DNA of 30,283 nucleotides from JBOFLO01 sp051657905 (GTDB lineage: Bacteria > Patescibacteriota > Gracilibacteria > UBA1369): contig JBOFLO010000086.1 of the NCBI GenBank assembly GCA_051657905.1, forward strand, positions 1 to 30,283. The letters run 5' to 3'. The translations under genes were made by a program, and so were the position numbers. The notes beneath the pieces were generated by a model. That model did not search any database, had not been told where the DNA came from, and worked only from the letters and a program-made list of their open reading frames with translations. Positions 1-7,653 of the stretch are shown here, in pieces. Each line of letters begins with the position of its first letter. Within the stretch, counting starts at the first letter, position 1.

Positions 1-309
1 TGCATCATAAGGTGGAACAAAATCTTTTAACATTTTCGAAGCGCAAGTAGTTTGAGTTCCTTTAGTATTGATAATATCTTTAATTGCCAAAGGCACGCCG
101 TCAATTTCAGAAAGCTCTTTTCCCGCAGCCCGTCTTTCATCAGCCGCCACCGCTTCCGCCACAGTTTTCGCTCTATCCACATGAATATAAGCATTCAAAT
201 CAGGATTTTTCTCAGCAATTTTATCCAAATAAAATTCAGCCAATTCTTTGGAACTGAATTTCTTCGCCTGCAAATCTTCACTGATTTTTTTTAATGTTAA
301 ATTTTCCAT
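1..309 (-). CDS. gatA: Glutamyl-tRNA(Gln)/aspartyl-tRNA(Asn) amidotransferase subunit A, N-terminal part
   Basis: This is the catalytic amidase subunit of the GatCAB complex. It releases ammonia from glutamine to convert Glu-tRNA(Gln), and often Asp-tRNA(Asn), to the amidated form in the cytoplasm. Only the first 103 codons lie in the window; the frame is open to base 1, so the gene is cut by the edge. The ATG at 309 gives a protein beginning MENLTLKKI. The amidase-signature start GVPLAIKD is at residues 71-78, and K77 is the expected catalytic lysine. The motif NTKGTQTTCASKML follows, as is typical of GatA. It lies 9 bases downstream of gatC on the same strand and is surely cotranscribed with it. 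The identification is firm; the Ser-cisSer-Lys triad cannot be checked because the rest is outside. Confidence 0.93.
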   Translation of the reverse strand, partial: MENLTLKKISEDLQAKKFSSKELAEFYLDKIAEKNPDLNAYIHVDRAKTVAEAVAADERRAAGKELSEIDGVPLAIKDIINTKGTQTTCASKMLKDFVPPYDA

Positions 310-318
310 TTTTATAAA

Positions 319-651
319 TTATTCTTCTTTAATTACCGCCTTCACCGAAATTTGATTATTAACTTTAGGCAAAACTGAACAATCCAACAATTGATCGGCT
401 GCCTCAAATTTTTCCACTTTATCCTCCCGCATCACACTACGCAAATCATTCATACCTATAGTCATTTCCGTATCCTTGGTATCCGTTTCATTCAAAATAT
501 TCATATAACCCAAAATCGAGTTCATCTGCTCAGCATATTTTTTCACCTCTGCCTCGCTCAACCCCAATCTTGATAACACTGCCATATGTTTAATTTGTTC
601 CTCGGTCACAATATCTCCCACCGCTTCATTTGGCTTTTTTTGCTCACTCAT
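319..651 (-). CDS. gatC: Glutamyl-tRNA(Gln)/aspartyl-tRNA(Asn) amidotransferase subunit C
   Basis: GatC is the small subunit that wraps around GatA and stabilises the GatA-GatB interface. The 110-residue protein has the family pattern: an N-terminal helix containing KHMAVLSRLGLSEAEVKKYA, then the segment with ILGYMNILNETDT, then the LRSVMREDKV region matching the usual LR-D loop. The roughly 15-residue hydrophilic N-terminal extension is slightly longer than usual. The ATG at 651 is preceded by AAAGG seven bases upstream, one of the few starts here with something like a ribosome binding site. It is the first gene of a gatC-gatA operon driven from the promoter at 677-704, divergent from the operon that starts at 795. 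Confidence 0.93.
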   Translation of the reverse strand: MSEQKKPNEAVGDIVTEEQIKHMAVLSRLGLSEAEVKKYAEQMNSILGYMNILNETDTKDTEMTIGMNDLRSVMREDKVEKFEAADQLLDCSVLPKVNNQISVKAVIKEE

Positions 652-676
652 AAATAACCTTTAAAATAACAACAAA

Positions 677-704
677 ATTTTACACATTTAAGTTCAAAAA
701 ACAA
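677..704 (-). promoter_or_regulatory. Probable sigma-70 promoter of gatC-gatA
   Basis: On the minus strand TTGTTT (699-704) is followed after 16 bases by TAAAAT (677-682), about 26 bases before the gatC ATG. The match is moderate and was judged by eye. It lies back to back with the promoter at 726-754. Confidence 0.45.
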
Positions 705-725
705 GCTCCGACCCTTACTTTAAGC

Positions 726-754
726 TTTTCAAAAAAGCAAAAAAAAACTATAAT
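726..754 (+). promoter_or_regulatory. Probable sigma-70 promoter of the 795-3445 operon
   Basis: A consensus TATAAT (749-754) has TTTTCA (726-731) 17 bases upstream. Transcription would begin near 761 and give a leader of about 35 bases before the first gene of the recO operon. Confidence 0.5.
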
Positions 755-794
755 CCAAACAGTTTAATCCGGTTTTTCAATTATTTATCTTAAT

Positions 795-1205
795 TTGTTT
801 GCAGTGCCTATACTTTTAGATTCAAATAGCGCTCCTGCCACCCCCATAATTCCTCAAGCTCCGGCAGGTTTTTCCTCTCAAACCAACCCACGTTTAAATA
901 ACGATATTCTAACTCCTGTTCGCCAAACCGCTTTAATTTTCTTTTTTCTAATCGGTCTCACTCACATTATCAGCGGATTAATGGCCAGTAATGAGCTAGG
1001 TTTACCTCTTTCTAACTTAATTAATAAGGTATTAGACATCCCTTTTGCTATTATCGCAACTATTTTCGGCCTCTCAAACTTCCCTATCAGCAGTCAAAAT
1101 CCCAGGAAAGGCCTTTATTTAGCCGTAATGGGGGTAATTTGTCTTTTAGTTTTGGGCGTTTTGGTTTATATTAACCTCCTCATACCAGACCGCAGCATTA
1201 TTTAA
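795..1205 (+). CDS. Small hypothetical membrane protein
   Basis: This 136-residue protein is not recognised. A Pro/Ala/Ser/Asn-rich N-terminal stretch of about 40 residues is followed by hydrophobic segments at about 44-64, 79-95 and 107-130, consistent with three membrane spans and a short hydrophilic end. No catalytic motif is visible. The assigned start is TTG at 795; a GTG at 804, three codons further on, is equally possible, and no ATG exists until about 981. It is first in an operon with a cytidylyltransferase, ftsX and recO, with a 14-base gap to the next gene and a promoter at 726-754. The promoter and the tight spacing support it being a real gene; its role is unknown. Confidence 0.6.
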   Translation: MFAVPILLDSNSAPATPIIPQAPAGFSSQTNPRLNNDILTPVRQTALIFFFLIGLTHIISGLMASNELGLPLSNLINKVLDIPFAIIATIFGLSNFPISSQNPRKGLYLAVMGVICLLVLGVLVYINLLIPDRSII

Positions 1206-1219
1206 TTGTTAGTTATCAA

Positions 1220-1714
1220 ATGTTTTTCCTTAAATCAGACAAACACAGTCATCGGAACAGCGTCATGGCTTTCGGCACCTTCGACCTTCTGCATGCCGGA
1301 CATGAACATTATCTGCAACAAGCAAAACAATTAGGCGATCACCTGATTGTCGTGGTCTCGCGCGATCAAACCGTACGCAGCGTAAAAGGCGAAAATCCCA
1401 CTAATTCCGAAAAAGCCCGTGTCGAAAATTTGAAAAAAACCGGCTGGGCCGACAAAGTTATTTTAGGAAATTTACATGATAAACATGCCGTTATTCTAAA
1501 ATATAAACCAAAGATTTTAGCACTTGGCCACGATCAATTCGTCTTCACCCAAAAACTCGGTAAAACTTTAATTGATTCCGGGTTGGACACGGAAATTATC
1601 CGTTTAATGCCTTATCACCCTCAAGTTTACAAATCTTCAATACTTAGACAAAAATCCTCCGAAACTGAAAGCTCACTACTTATTCCCGAGAAACCAGCCA
1701 TTCAATTAAACTAA
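1220..1714 (+). CDS. Cytidylyltransferase-family protein (FAD synthase RibL-like / glycerol-3-phosphate cytidylyltransferase-like)
   Basis: This is a nucleotidyltransferase of the HxGH alpha/beta phosphodiesterase superfamily. MAFGTFDLLHAGHEHYL (16-32) contains the HxGH motif at 25-28 (HAGH), which binds the nucleotide triphosphates. VVVSRDQTVRSVKG (44-57) and the later KYKPKILALGHDQ (94-106) resemble the archaeal FAD synthase RibL and TagD. The family transfers a nucleotidyl group from CTP or ATP to a phosphorylated substrate such as FMN or glycerol-3-phosphate; the substrate cannot be decided from sequence alone. At 164 residues it is slightly longer than the family core, with a hydrophilic tail of about 20 residues. 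A start at the internal ATG (residue 16) would remove part of the first strand, so the ATG at 1220 is preferred. It sits 16 bases before ftsX. Confidence 0.8.
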   Translation: MFFLKSDKHSHRNSVMAFGTFDLLHAGHEHYLQQAKQLGDHLIVVVSRDQTVRSVKGENPTNSEKARVENLKKTGWADKVILGNLHDKHAVILKYKPKILALGHDQFVFTQKLGKTLIDSGLDTEIIRLMPYHPQVYKSSILRQKSSETESSLLIPEKPAIQLN

Positions 1715-1730
1715 ATCCTCGAGTCTAGCC

Positions 1731-2699
1731 ATGAACAAAAATAAAAAAATCACCACAGTCGAATTAAAAGGCAGCCCCTGGCTTTCCTTTCTTCGCGGCG
1801 TTCAGCTCGGCCTCACCAATCTCTGGCGCAACAAACTCCTCACCGGCGCTACAGTTTTAGTAGTGGCCATCATGATTTGTATTTTTAACATAATCCTGGC
1901 CGTTAATTTCATTTCTCAAAACGCCTTACAAAACCTCAATCAAAAAGTGGATTTGGTTGTTTACTTAAAAGACAGCATCAGCACCTACGATTCCAGCAGT
2001 ATGGTTGAAGAAATCAAACAATTACCCGGCGTCACCAAAGTAGAATTCATTTCCAAAGAAAAAGCTTTAGACATTATTTCCAAAACCTATCCGGAAACTG
2101 CCGAATTTTTAGTTAAATTCAATCTCAATAATCCTCTACCACCAAGCATAAGTATCGGAACCTCCAATGCTGAAAATTACCAAAACATCATCACACATTT
2201 AGAAAATAGCCGTTTCAAAGACTTCATTGATCAAAGCCAAGAAAATGATGAACGCAGCGATCAAAACATTCTCTCCTCCACCGCTCTCAATCTGATCAAC
2301 ATCAATAATTTCATCAAACAATTGATTTTCTGGGTGGTATTTATTTTCATCATCGGAAGCTCTTTAATTGTTATCAATGCCATTCAATTAACTATTTTCA
2401 TGCGCAAAAGTGAGGTCTTCATCATGAGATTAGTTGGCGCCACTCATAACTTTATTCGTCTACCTTTCTTGGTAGAAGGTTTTGCTTACGCTTTACTGGC
2501 TGTTACACTTAGCTTCATTATATTCTTCTTGGCTAGCCAAGCCTTGGGCTTGGAAACGCTCGGTTTACTCGGCGAAATCAATCAAGTAGATTTACCAAAA
2601 ATCTTCGTTATTGAACTCGCTCTAACCGCCATTCTAAATTTAATCAGCTCTGGAACAACCGTTCAGCATTATTTAAAAAGTAAATTAATCATTCATTAA
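1731..2699 (+). CDS. ftsX: Cell-division ABC transporter permease-like protein FtsX
   Basis: FtsX works with the ATPase FtsE at the division septum, transmitting ATP-driven changes to periplasmic or extracellular cell-wall hydrolase activators. The 322-residue protein has the FtsX layout: a cytoplasmic N-terminus, TM1 at about 38-58, an external domain at about 60-190, and three further spans near 196-218, 248-268 and 290-310. The segment after TM2, with FMRKSEVFIMRLVGAT and then IRLPFLVEG, is the diagnostic FtsX cytoplasmic loop. No ftsE lies next to it, unlike the usual ftsEX pair. It is followed by recO after only 8 bases. The ATG start at 1731 has no recognisable Shine-Dalgarno sequence. 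Confidence 0.92.
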   Translation: MNKNKKITTVELKGSPWLSFLRGVQLGLTNLWRNKLLTGATVLVVAIMICIFNIILAVNFISQNALQNLNQKVDLVVYLKDSISTYDSSSMVEEIKQLPGVTKVEFISKEKALDIISKTYPETAEFLVKFNLNNPLPPSISIGTSNAENYQNIITHLENSRFKDFIDQSQENDERSDQNILSSTALNLININNFIKQLIFWVVFIFIIGSSLIVINAIQLTIFMRKSEVFIMRLVGATHNFIRLPFLVEGFAYALLAVTLSFIIFFLASQALGLETLGLLGEINQVDLPKIFVIELALTAILNLISSGTTVQHYLKSKLIIH

Positions 2700-2707
2700 T
2701 CCCTGAC

Positions 2708-3445
2708 TTGAGATATCAAAGTTTAACAGGATTGATTTTAAAAAAACAAAATCGTGGAGAAAACGACAGCTTTTTAACCGTTTTCAGCCCGGAATTAGGC
2801 AAGTTTAACGCCCTTGGCAAAAGCACCCGCAAAATCATGAGTAGCAAAGGCAGCCATTTGGAAACACTTAATTTTTGCCATCTCCAAATTTACAAATTAG
2901 GTCAGCAAAATATTATTACCGAATGCCGCACCCAAAAATCTTTTTTGAAAATAAAAAATGATTTGAAAAAAGCTCTTTACGCCCAAACCGTTCTGGAAAT
3001 TATCAACAAAGGCACCGACGGCCAAGAACAGGCAGCAGAAATTTTTGAACTATTAATTTCCACTTTAAATTTACTGGAACTCGACGGCCAGGAAGACTTC
3101 ACTTTAGAAAAATTCAAAATCCGTTTACTGAATTTACAAGGAAGTTTGCCTGAAATCGCTTACTGTTTTTACTGCACCAAAAAATGGCTAATCGATCAAA
3201 ACGCCTCTCTTGATCAATTAGGAAACCTCAGCTGCCAAGACTGCGTCCATCTAAGCGAACACAAATTCATCCCGGTCAATTTCCGCATCATCAAATTAAT
3301 TCACTTCCTCTGCAACACCCGCCAATCCGACCTCAACCTAAAAATCACCCCCGAAGAACTTTTCCAACTCCGCCAAGTAACAAATCTCTTCCTCCAAAAC
3401 TACTTGCACCAAGACATCAAAACCGAAAAGCTACTGCAAGTCTAA
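2708..3445 (+). CDS. recO: DNA repair protein RecO
   Basis: RecO acts with RecR (and RecF) to load RecA onto SSB-coated single-stranded DNA during gap repair. The N-terminal OB-fold region begins with LTGLILKKQNRGENDSFLTV, then FSPELGKFNALGKSTRK, as is typical of the family. A four-cysteine zinc site is seen as C153/C156 (CFYC) and C176/C179 (CQDC). The length of 245 residues is normal. The start is TTG at 2708, 8 bases after the ftsX stop; the family N-terminus fits this position and no nearby in-frame ATG precedes the conserved sequence. It is the last gene of the operon and converges on rel across an inverted repeat. Confidence 0.93.
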   Translation: MRYQSLTGLILKKQNRGENDSFLTVFSPELGKFNALGKSTRKIMSSKGSHLETLNFCHLQIYKLGQQNIITECRTQKSFLKIKNDLKKALYAQTVLEIINKGTDGQEQAAEIFELLISTLNLLELDGQEDFTLEKFKIRLLNLQGSLPEIAYCFYCTKKWLIDQNASLDQLGNLSCQDCVHLSEHKFIPVNFRIIKLIHFLCNTRQSDLNLKITPEELFQLRQVTNLFLQNYLHQDIKTEKLLQV

Positions 3446-3461
3446 TCTCCCAAATGCCAAA

Positions 3462-3549
3462 GGGATTAATAGGGTATTTTAAAAAATAAAAAGTACAATC
3501 AGTTACCTGTACCTACGGTAAGCCTTTTTTAAAATACCCTATTAATCCC
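3462..3549. repeat. Perfect 25-bp inverted repeat between recO and rel
   Basis: The left arm 3462-3486 and right arm 3525-3549 are exact reverse complements over 25 bases, separated by 38 bases. The right arm covers the last codons and stop of the minus-strand rel gene; read from rel, TAA is followed at once by an in-frame TAG. The A6/T6 run lies inside the stem next to the loop rather than after it, so this is not a textbook intrinsic terminator, although it is well placed to separate two convergent genes. The spacer holds a weaker minus-strand hairpin (AGGTAC pairing with GTACTT) followed by a T-rich stretch. It could be a bidirectional terminator, a transcript-stabilising hairpin or a small mobile repeat. 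Confidence 0.9.
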
Positions 3550-5743
3550 GGGAAATCTTACGAACTCCACTTATCATCCCCAAGCTTTTCATCAATTCTT
3601 GTAAATGTTTTTCATCATAAATATCAACCACCATTTTTCTGGTGATTAAATCCCCATCGCGCTTCACCAAAGCAAAATCCAATACAGTTACACTTTTATC
3701 TTCCAAAAATCCCACCACATTTTTCAAACAATCTTTTTGATCATTCATTTCCAGCAACATCGAAACATGATATTTATTTAATTTAGATTTTCCTTCGCCA
3801 CTTTCCAACTTTGCTTCCAATAAACGTGATGCATCAGTATTTTTCAAAAACCGGCAACCAACCTTATGAACACTAACCCCTTTCGCTTTTGTTATATATG
3901 CAACCAATTCATCAGTTAATTTCGGTTTACAGCAACTAGACAAACGATACGGCATATTTGTCTCACCACCAATAACCAACTTGGTACTATTAGAAGTTAT
4001 TTTTTTCACCCCCCTCATCGGCAAAGGTGAACGCATTTGCTGAGCAACCTTAGCCCCCGACATCACCACATCAAAAGACTTCCCATAAGCATTTTTAAAA
4101 GCAGTCATGGCTGTAAAACGCCCTGCCCCGATGCTTTCCAAGATTATCTCCCTATCTTTTAAATTGGTAGATCTACCTTTATAAGTTTTCAAAAAACTAT
4201 ATTGATCATCCAAAGCAGGTAAATTAGCTTTTTCCAATAATTCGTCCAAACTGTCCCGCCCCTGATCCAACAAAGTCTCATGATTCAACGAACGGAAATA
4301 ATTTTTAATTCTATTTCGCGCCAATTTAGTTTTCACAAATCCCAGCCAACTCAACTTAGGCGCCGGCTTAGGGGAGCGCACAATTTCCACAATATCCCCA
4401 CTTTTCAAATGATAATCAAGTGGCACCACCGAACCATTCACCTTAGCCAAATAACAAGCATGACCAACTTCCGTATGTATGGCATAAGCAAAATCCAAAG
4501 GCGTCGCTTCCTTTGGCAAATCCACCACCAAATTATCCGGCGTTAAAGCAAAAACCTTATCCTCATATAAGTTCATCTTCAACGGAATTGTACGAATATC
4601 CGAACCCACCAAATTATTTCGCAAATCTTCCAAAGCCCTTAACAATTTTTCTTCATTCTGCATCTCCGAGCTTTCCTTATAGGCCCAATGCGCCGCAAAA
4701 CCATTCTCGGCAAATCTATGCATTAATTCCGTTCTGATCTGAATTTCGGTAGGTTTTTCAGCGTCCACGGCATCCAAACCGATTACAGCAGTATGTAAAC
4801 TCTGATAACCATTCTTTTTGGGATGCGCTACATAATCTTTAAAACGATCCGGCAAAGTTTGATACTTCGAATTCAATAAGCTCAGCACCGCGTATAATTT
4901 CTCAATATCTTCAGAATTATCCACCTGTTCACCATAACTCGGTAAAATAATACGCATGGCATAGATGTCATACACATCACTTAAAGTAGCCGTCTTACGT
5001 TTTAATTTTTTATAAATACTATAGATATTTTTAATACGAGCAGAAACTCTAGCCTTCAATCCATTCTGCTTTAACAAAACTTCAATTTCTTTTTTAACTC
5101 TTTCCATATCCTGCTCACTTTGTGACATATATTCATCCAAATCCTTTTTCAAATTCTGATATTCCTGAGGATAAATATATTTGAAAGCCAAATCCTCCAA
5201 AGTTAAACACATATCATAAAGCCCCAATCTGGAAGCAATCGGCACATATACATCCAAGATTTCCCGCGCATTGGCCTTCTGTTTCTCCAAACTCTTAAAC
5301 TCCAAAGTTTCCATATTCTCAATACGATCCGCCAAACGAATCAAAATCACTCTAAAATCATAAGCCAAAGTAATAAACATTTTGGAAATCACCTTAGTAT
5401 CCGAAGCCGAATAACGAGACTTAATCGAGTTTATTTTCCCCAAACTCTCCACCAGCCCCCGCACTTCCTCACCAAAAAGCCTTTCTATCTTCTCCAAATC
5501 ACAACGCGGCGAATAACAGGCACTAATCAAAATCGATGCAATTATCGTAGCCTGATCGGGATTTAATTTAAGGATTTTCTCAGTAGTAAGCCTTAAAGCA
5601 CGCAAATAATAGGACTCACCAGAGTATCTATAGAGGGAATCATAAAGGAAATGGGCATGTTCCAGGACTTTTTCTAAAACCTGACCTTGTTCAGCCGGAA
5701 AATATGGCTGCAATTTTCTTTTGTAAAGCTCCTCAAGCTTCAT
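3542..5743 (-). CDS. rel: Long RelA/SpoT homologue, (p)ppGpp synthetase with degenerate hydrolase domain
   Basis: A RelA/SpoT-family enzyme that makes the alarmone (p)ppGpp from GTP/GDP and ATP. Numbered from the ATG at 5743 (733 residues), the order is: HD-type hydrolase domain (about 20-170), synthetase (about 230-360), TGS (about 393-455), linker, and ACT (about 657-733). The synthetase looks intact: RFKDY 300-304, NGYQSLHT 311-318, EIQIRT 333-338. RFKD is the RxKD signature of bifunctional Rel rather than the ExDD of RelA. The hydrolase site is not intact: the HD-VVED block is replaced by I73, S74, Y77 and S78, and the upstream metal-binding His is R48, although D139 (RLADR) remains. It is therefore probably synthetase-only. 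A longer TTG start at 5764 is possible, but the promoter at 5770-5799 would begin transcription almost on it, so the ATG is preferred. Confidence 0.93.
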   Translation of the reverse strand: MKLEELYKRKLQPYFPAEQGQVLEKVLEHAHFLYDSLYRYSGESYYLRALRLTTEKILKLNPDQATIIASILISACYSPRCDLEKIERLFGEEVRGLVESLGKINSIKSRYSASDTKVISKMFITLAYDFRVILIRLADRIENMETLEFKSLEKQKANAREILDVYVPIASRLGLYDMCLTLEDLAFKYIYPQEYQNLKKDLDEYMSQSEQDMERVKKEIEVLLKQNGLKARVSARIKNIYSIYKKLKRKTATLSDVYDIYAMRIILPSYGEQVDNSEDIEKLYAVLSLLNSKYQTLPDRFKDYVAHPKKNGYQSLHTAVIGLDAVDAEKPTEIQIRTELMHRFAENGFAAHWAYKESSEMQNEEKLLRALEDLRNNLVGSDIRTIPLKMNLYEDKVFALTPDNLVVDLPKEATPLDFAYAIHTEVGHACYLAKVNGSVVPLDYHLKSGDIVEIVRSPKPAPKLSWLGFVKTKLARNRIKNYFRSLNHETLLDQGRDSLDELLEKANLPALDDQYSFLKTYKGRSTNLKDREIILESIGAGRFTAMTAFKNAYGKSFDVVMSGAKVAQQMRSPLPMRGVKKITSNSTKLVIGGETNMPYRLSSCCKPKLTDELVAYITKAKGVSVHKVGCRFLKNTDASRLLEAKLESGEGKSKLNKYHVSMLLEMNDQKDCLKNVVGFLEDKSVTVLDFALVKRDGDLITRKMVVDIYDEKHLQELMKSLGMISGVRKISRD

Positions 5744-5769
5744 AAAGAGTTTAAAATCGGCCAAACTAT

Positions 5770-5799
5770 ACTATATCTTGGGGCAGAAAGGAAGCCCAA
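5770..5799 (-). promoter_or_regulatory. Possible promoter of rel
   Basis: On the minus strand TTGGGC (5794-5799) lies 18 bases before TATAGT (5770-5775), and a second overlapping TATAGT is at 5765-5770. It sits in the 64-base gap after the upstream gene. The predicted start of transcription near 5763 favours the ATG at 5743 as the rel start codon. Confidence 0.4.
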
Positions 5800-5807
5800 A
5801 CCACAAT

Positions 5808-7541
5808 TTATTCAATAACTAAGTCAAGGCCGGAATTTGGTATATCTCGCACCTTCACCCCTGTTACCAAGGCCCCTTTATTCTTTTCAATAGCTTCAAT
5901 ACGCACTTTCATTCTTAAAAGTATTGTTTCATAAGCCTCATACAAATTAGTCATGGCCGCCAATTTCGCTCTAAATTCAGCCTGTTTCTGCGTCACCTCC
6001 ACAAAAGCCCCCAATAATTCATCGGCCTTTTCCCCCTCGTAAGTGCTCAATGAAGTAAAAAAGTCCGCTTCAAAACGATCTTTATCAGGATTTGTACTAT
6101 TTAAAGCAATTTTCAATTCATCAGCCTGCACCCCAATTTCCTTTCTTAAAGCATTCCCATCATCAAAAGCTTTTTGCAATTCTTCCAAATACTTATCCAA
6201 AGCTAAATCTCTTCTCACCGACTGACTCAAATACTCATCTATGTTTACCGTATTGGTATTATTAAGTTTTTCCAATTCCTCCACATATAAAATAAATCTA
6301 TTCTTCAAATAATTTTCTTCTTCTCTAAAACCATAATAAAGCGCAGCCGTAATCCCAGTTTCCCCCACAAAAATCGGCTCCGCTAAATTTCCAAAATAAT
6401 ATGCCACTTTAAATGAAGGATATGCCGTATCCATAGCATCGCCACTATTTTCACCAAATAATTCAGCACTTCTAAACCCATTACCTCTCAACAATTCCAA
6501 ATCAATAATTTGCAAATTAGGATCAGCCTGCTGCAATACCAATCTAATATCCCCAGGTTTAAATAAATCCATCACCCTATCAATCAATTTAAGCGAAGAC
6601 CCGAGCCAAAATGCCCCTATCACCAAAGCGATTAAAATCACCGCTCCAATAATTTTTTTAATTAATTCTCCGCCAAAATCCGTATCTTCGGCATTGGATG
6701 ACAAAACTTCCTGAACCTCATTTTCAGCCACATCTTTCTTAGCAAACCTTCCACTCACCCAATCAAACATCTTGCCCAAGAACCCTTGTTTAACCGGAAT
6801 TTCTTCTAAAGAATCCAAATGCTGATTCAATTCCGAAACTTTTTGCAAATTTTCACTTTCCCTCAGCCTTTCCTGCTCATCCAAATCCACTTCCGGCTGA
6901 ACCTCTTCAACATTTTCAAAAGCCTGCACACTGGCAGGCACCTCCAATTTTCTAATATCCGGAGCTGGCTCATTAACAATTTCCGGCTGGGCTTCTTCCT
7001 GCACATCATTTTCCACAGCTTCAGGCAATTCTTGCTCTGCCTCCTCAGTTTCAACAGTTTCTTTTGGCTGAAAATAAACCTCTTTAACCTGAGGTTCAGC
7101 CTCCACCACCTGTTCTTCCTGCAAATCTTCAGTATTTTCCATGGTTGGCGGCAATGGCGGTGGTACATCCAAATGTTCATAAGCGGCGCTTTCCTCTTCG
7201 GTCAAAGCAGCTCCCTCATGCGCCGTCCCAATCATTTTTGGCATTTCTAAGCCGCTAAATTCTTCCCCCTGCGGATCTTTAATTTCCTGCAAAGACAAAT
7301 CCGGAGCCACCTCAATAGCAGTCCCTTCAGTCTTAGGATTTAAAAAAGATACATCTTTTGCCACAGGTTCCGCTCCCTCTTCCGCTCTTTTTTTCTGTCT
7401 TCTACGTCTTCTACGCTCCTTCTCTCTTAGTCTCTGAGCCTCAGTTTTTGGCTTTTTTAAAGGCACAGCAGAGTTTTGAGCATCACTTTGCCCATTCGAT
7501 TGTCCCGCAGTCCCAGTTTGTCCAAAATTTTCTTCAGCCAT
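5808..7541 (-). CDS. Hypothetical single-pass membrane protein with Arg-rich and acidic cytoplasmic region
   Basis: This 577-residue protein is not recognised. Residues 1-30 are polar, 31-53 are very basic (a run of Arg/Lys including RRRRRRQKKR), and about 75-245 are acidic, Glu/Pro-rich and low in complexity, presumably disordered. One membrane span is at about 297-316, preceded by lysines, so the N-terminal 300 residues should be cytoplasmic. The external part (about 320-577) has a compact mixed region (about 333-405) and then a helical segment rich in Glu, Lys and Leu (about 410-545) likely to form coiled coil, ending in a short beta-like tail. The basic patch could bind nucleic acid or acidic lipid; this is inference. 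The ATG at 7541 has an extended -10 promoter upstream, and rel follows 64 bases downstream. Confidence 0.75.
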   Translation of the reverse strand: MAEENFGQTGTAGQSNGQSDAQNSAVPLKKPKTEAQRLREKERRRRRRQKKRAEEGAEPVAKDVSFLNPKTEGTAIEVAPDLSLQEIKDPQGEEFSGLEMPKMIGTAHEGAALTEEESAAYEHLDVPPPLPPTMENTEDLQEEQVVEAEPQVKEVYFQPKETVETEEAEQELPEAVENDVQEEAQPEIVNEPAPDIRKLEVPASVQAFENVEEVQPEVDLDEQERLRESENLQKVSELNQHLDSLEEIPVKQGFLGKMFDWVSGRFAKKDVAENEVQEVLSSNAEDTDFGGELIKKIIGAVILIALVIGAFWLGSSLKLIDRVMDLFKPGDIRLVLQQADPNLQIIDLELLRGNGFRSAELFGENSGDAMDTAYPSFKVAYYFGNLAEPIFVGETGITAALYYGFREEENYLKNRFILYVEELEKLNNTNTVNIDEYLSQSVRRDLALDKYLEELQKAFDDGNALRKEIGVQADELKIALNSTNPDKDRFEADFFTSLSTYEGEKADELLGAFVEVTQKQAEFRAKLAAMTNLYEAYETILLRMKVRIEAIEKNKGALVTGVKVRDIPNSGLDLVIE

Positions 7542-7573
7542 TAACTAGCTAAATTAACTTCTAATATCGCTTT

Positions 7574-7582
7574 ATTATAGCA
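7574..7582 (-). promoter_or_regulatory. Extended -10 promoter for the 5808-7541 gene
   Basis: The minus strand reads TGCTATAAT: a consensus TATAAT (7574-7579) with the TG extension and no strong -35 at the expected distance. It lies 33 bases before the ATG at 7541 and is divergent from the promoter at 7596-7624. Confidence 0.55.
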
Positions 7583-7595
7583 CAAAACCACCCGT

Positions 7596-7624
7596 TTGAC
7601 CATGCCGCTTAAATAGACTATGAT
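7596..7624 (+). promoter_or_regulatory. Strong sigma-70 promoter in front of a 39-codon ORF
   Basis: TTGACC (7596-7601), 17-base spacer, TATGAT (7619-7624): five of six matches in each box at ideal spacing. Transcription should begin near 7631 and run right into the 39-codon ORF and then antisense to the 3' end of the DUF3048 gene. Confidence 0.6.
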
Positions 7625-7653
7625 CAAATCTTCCCAACTAAAAAACAAACATC

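Noticed and set aside
721..738. Short hairpin GCTTTT/AAAAGC as a terminator
   Set aside because: No gene ends there; it lies between two divergent promoters and is probably chance in A/T-rich sequence.
6819..7250. Plus-strand 143-codon frame and minus-strand 105-codon frame within 6819-7250
   Set aside because: Both are shadows of the acidic low-complexity region of the 5808-7541 gene; compositions are unnatural (Trp/Arg- or Phe-rich).
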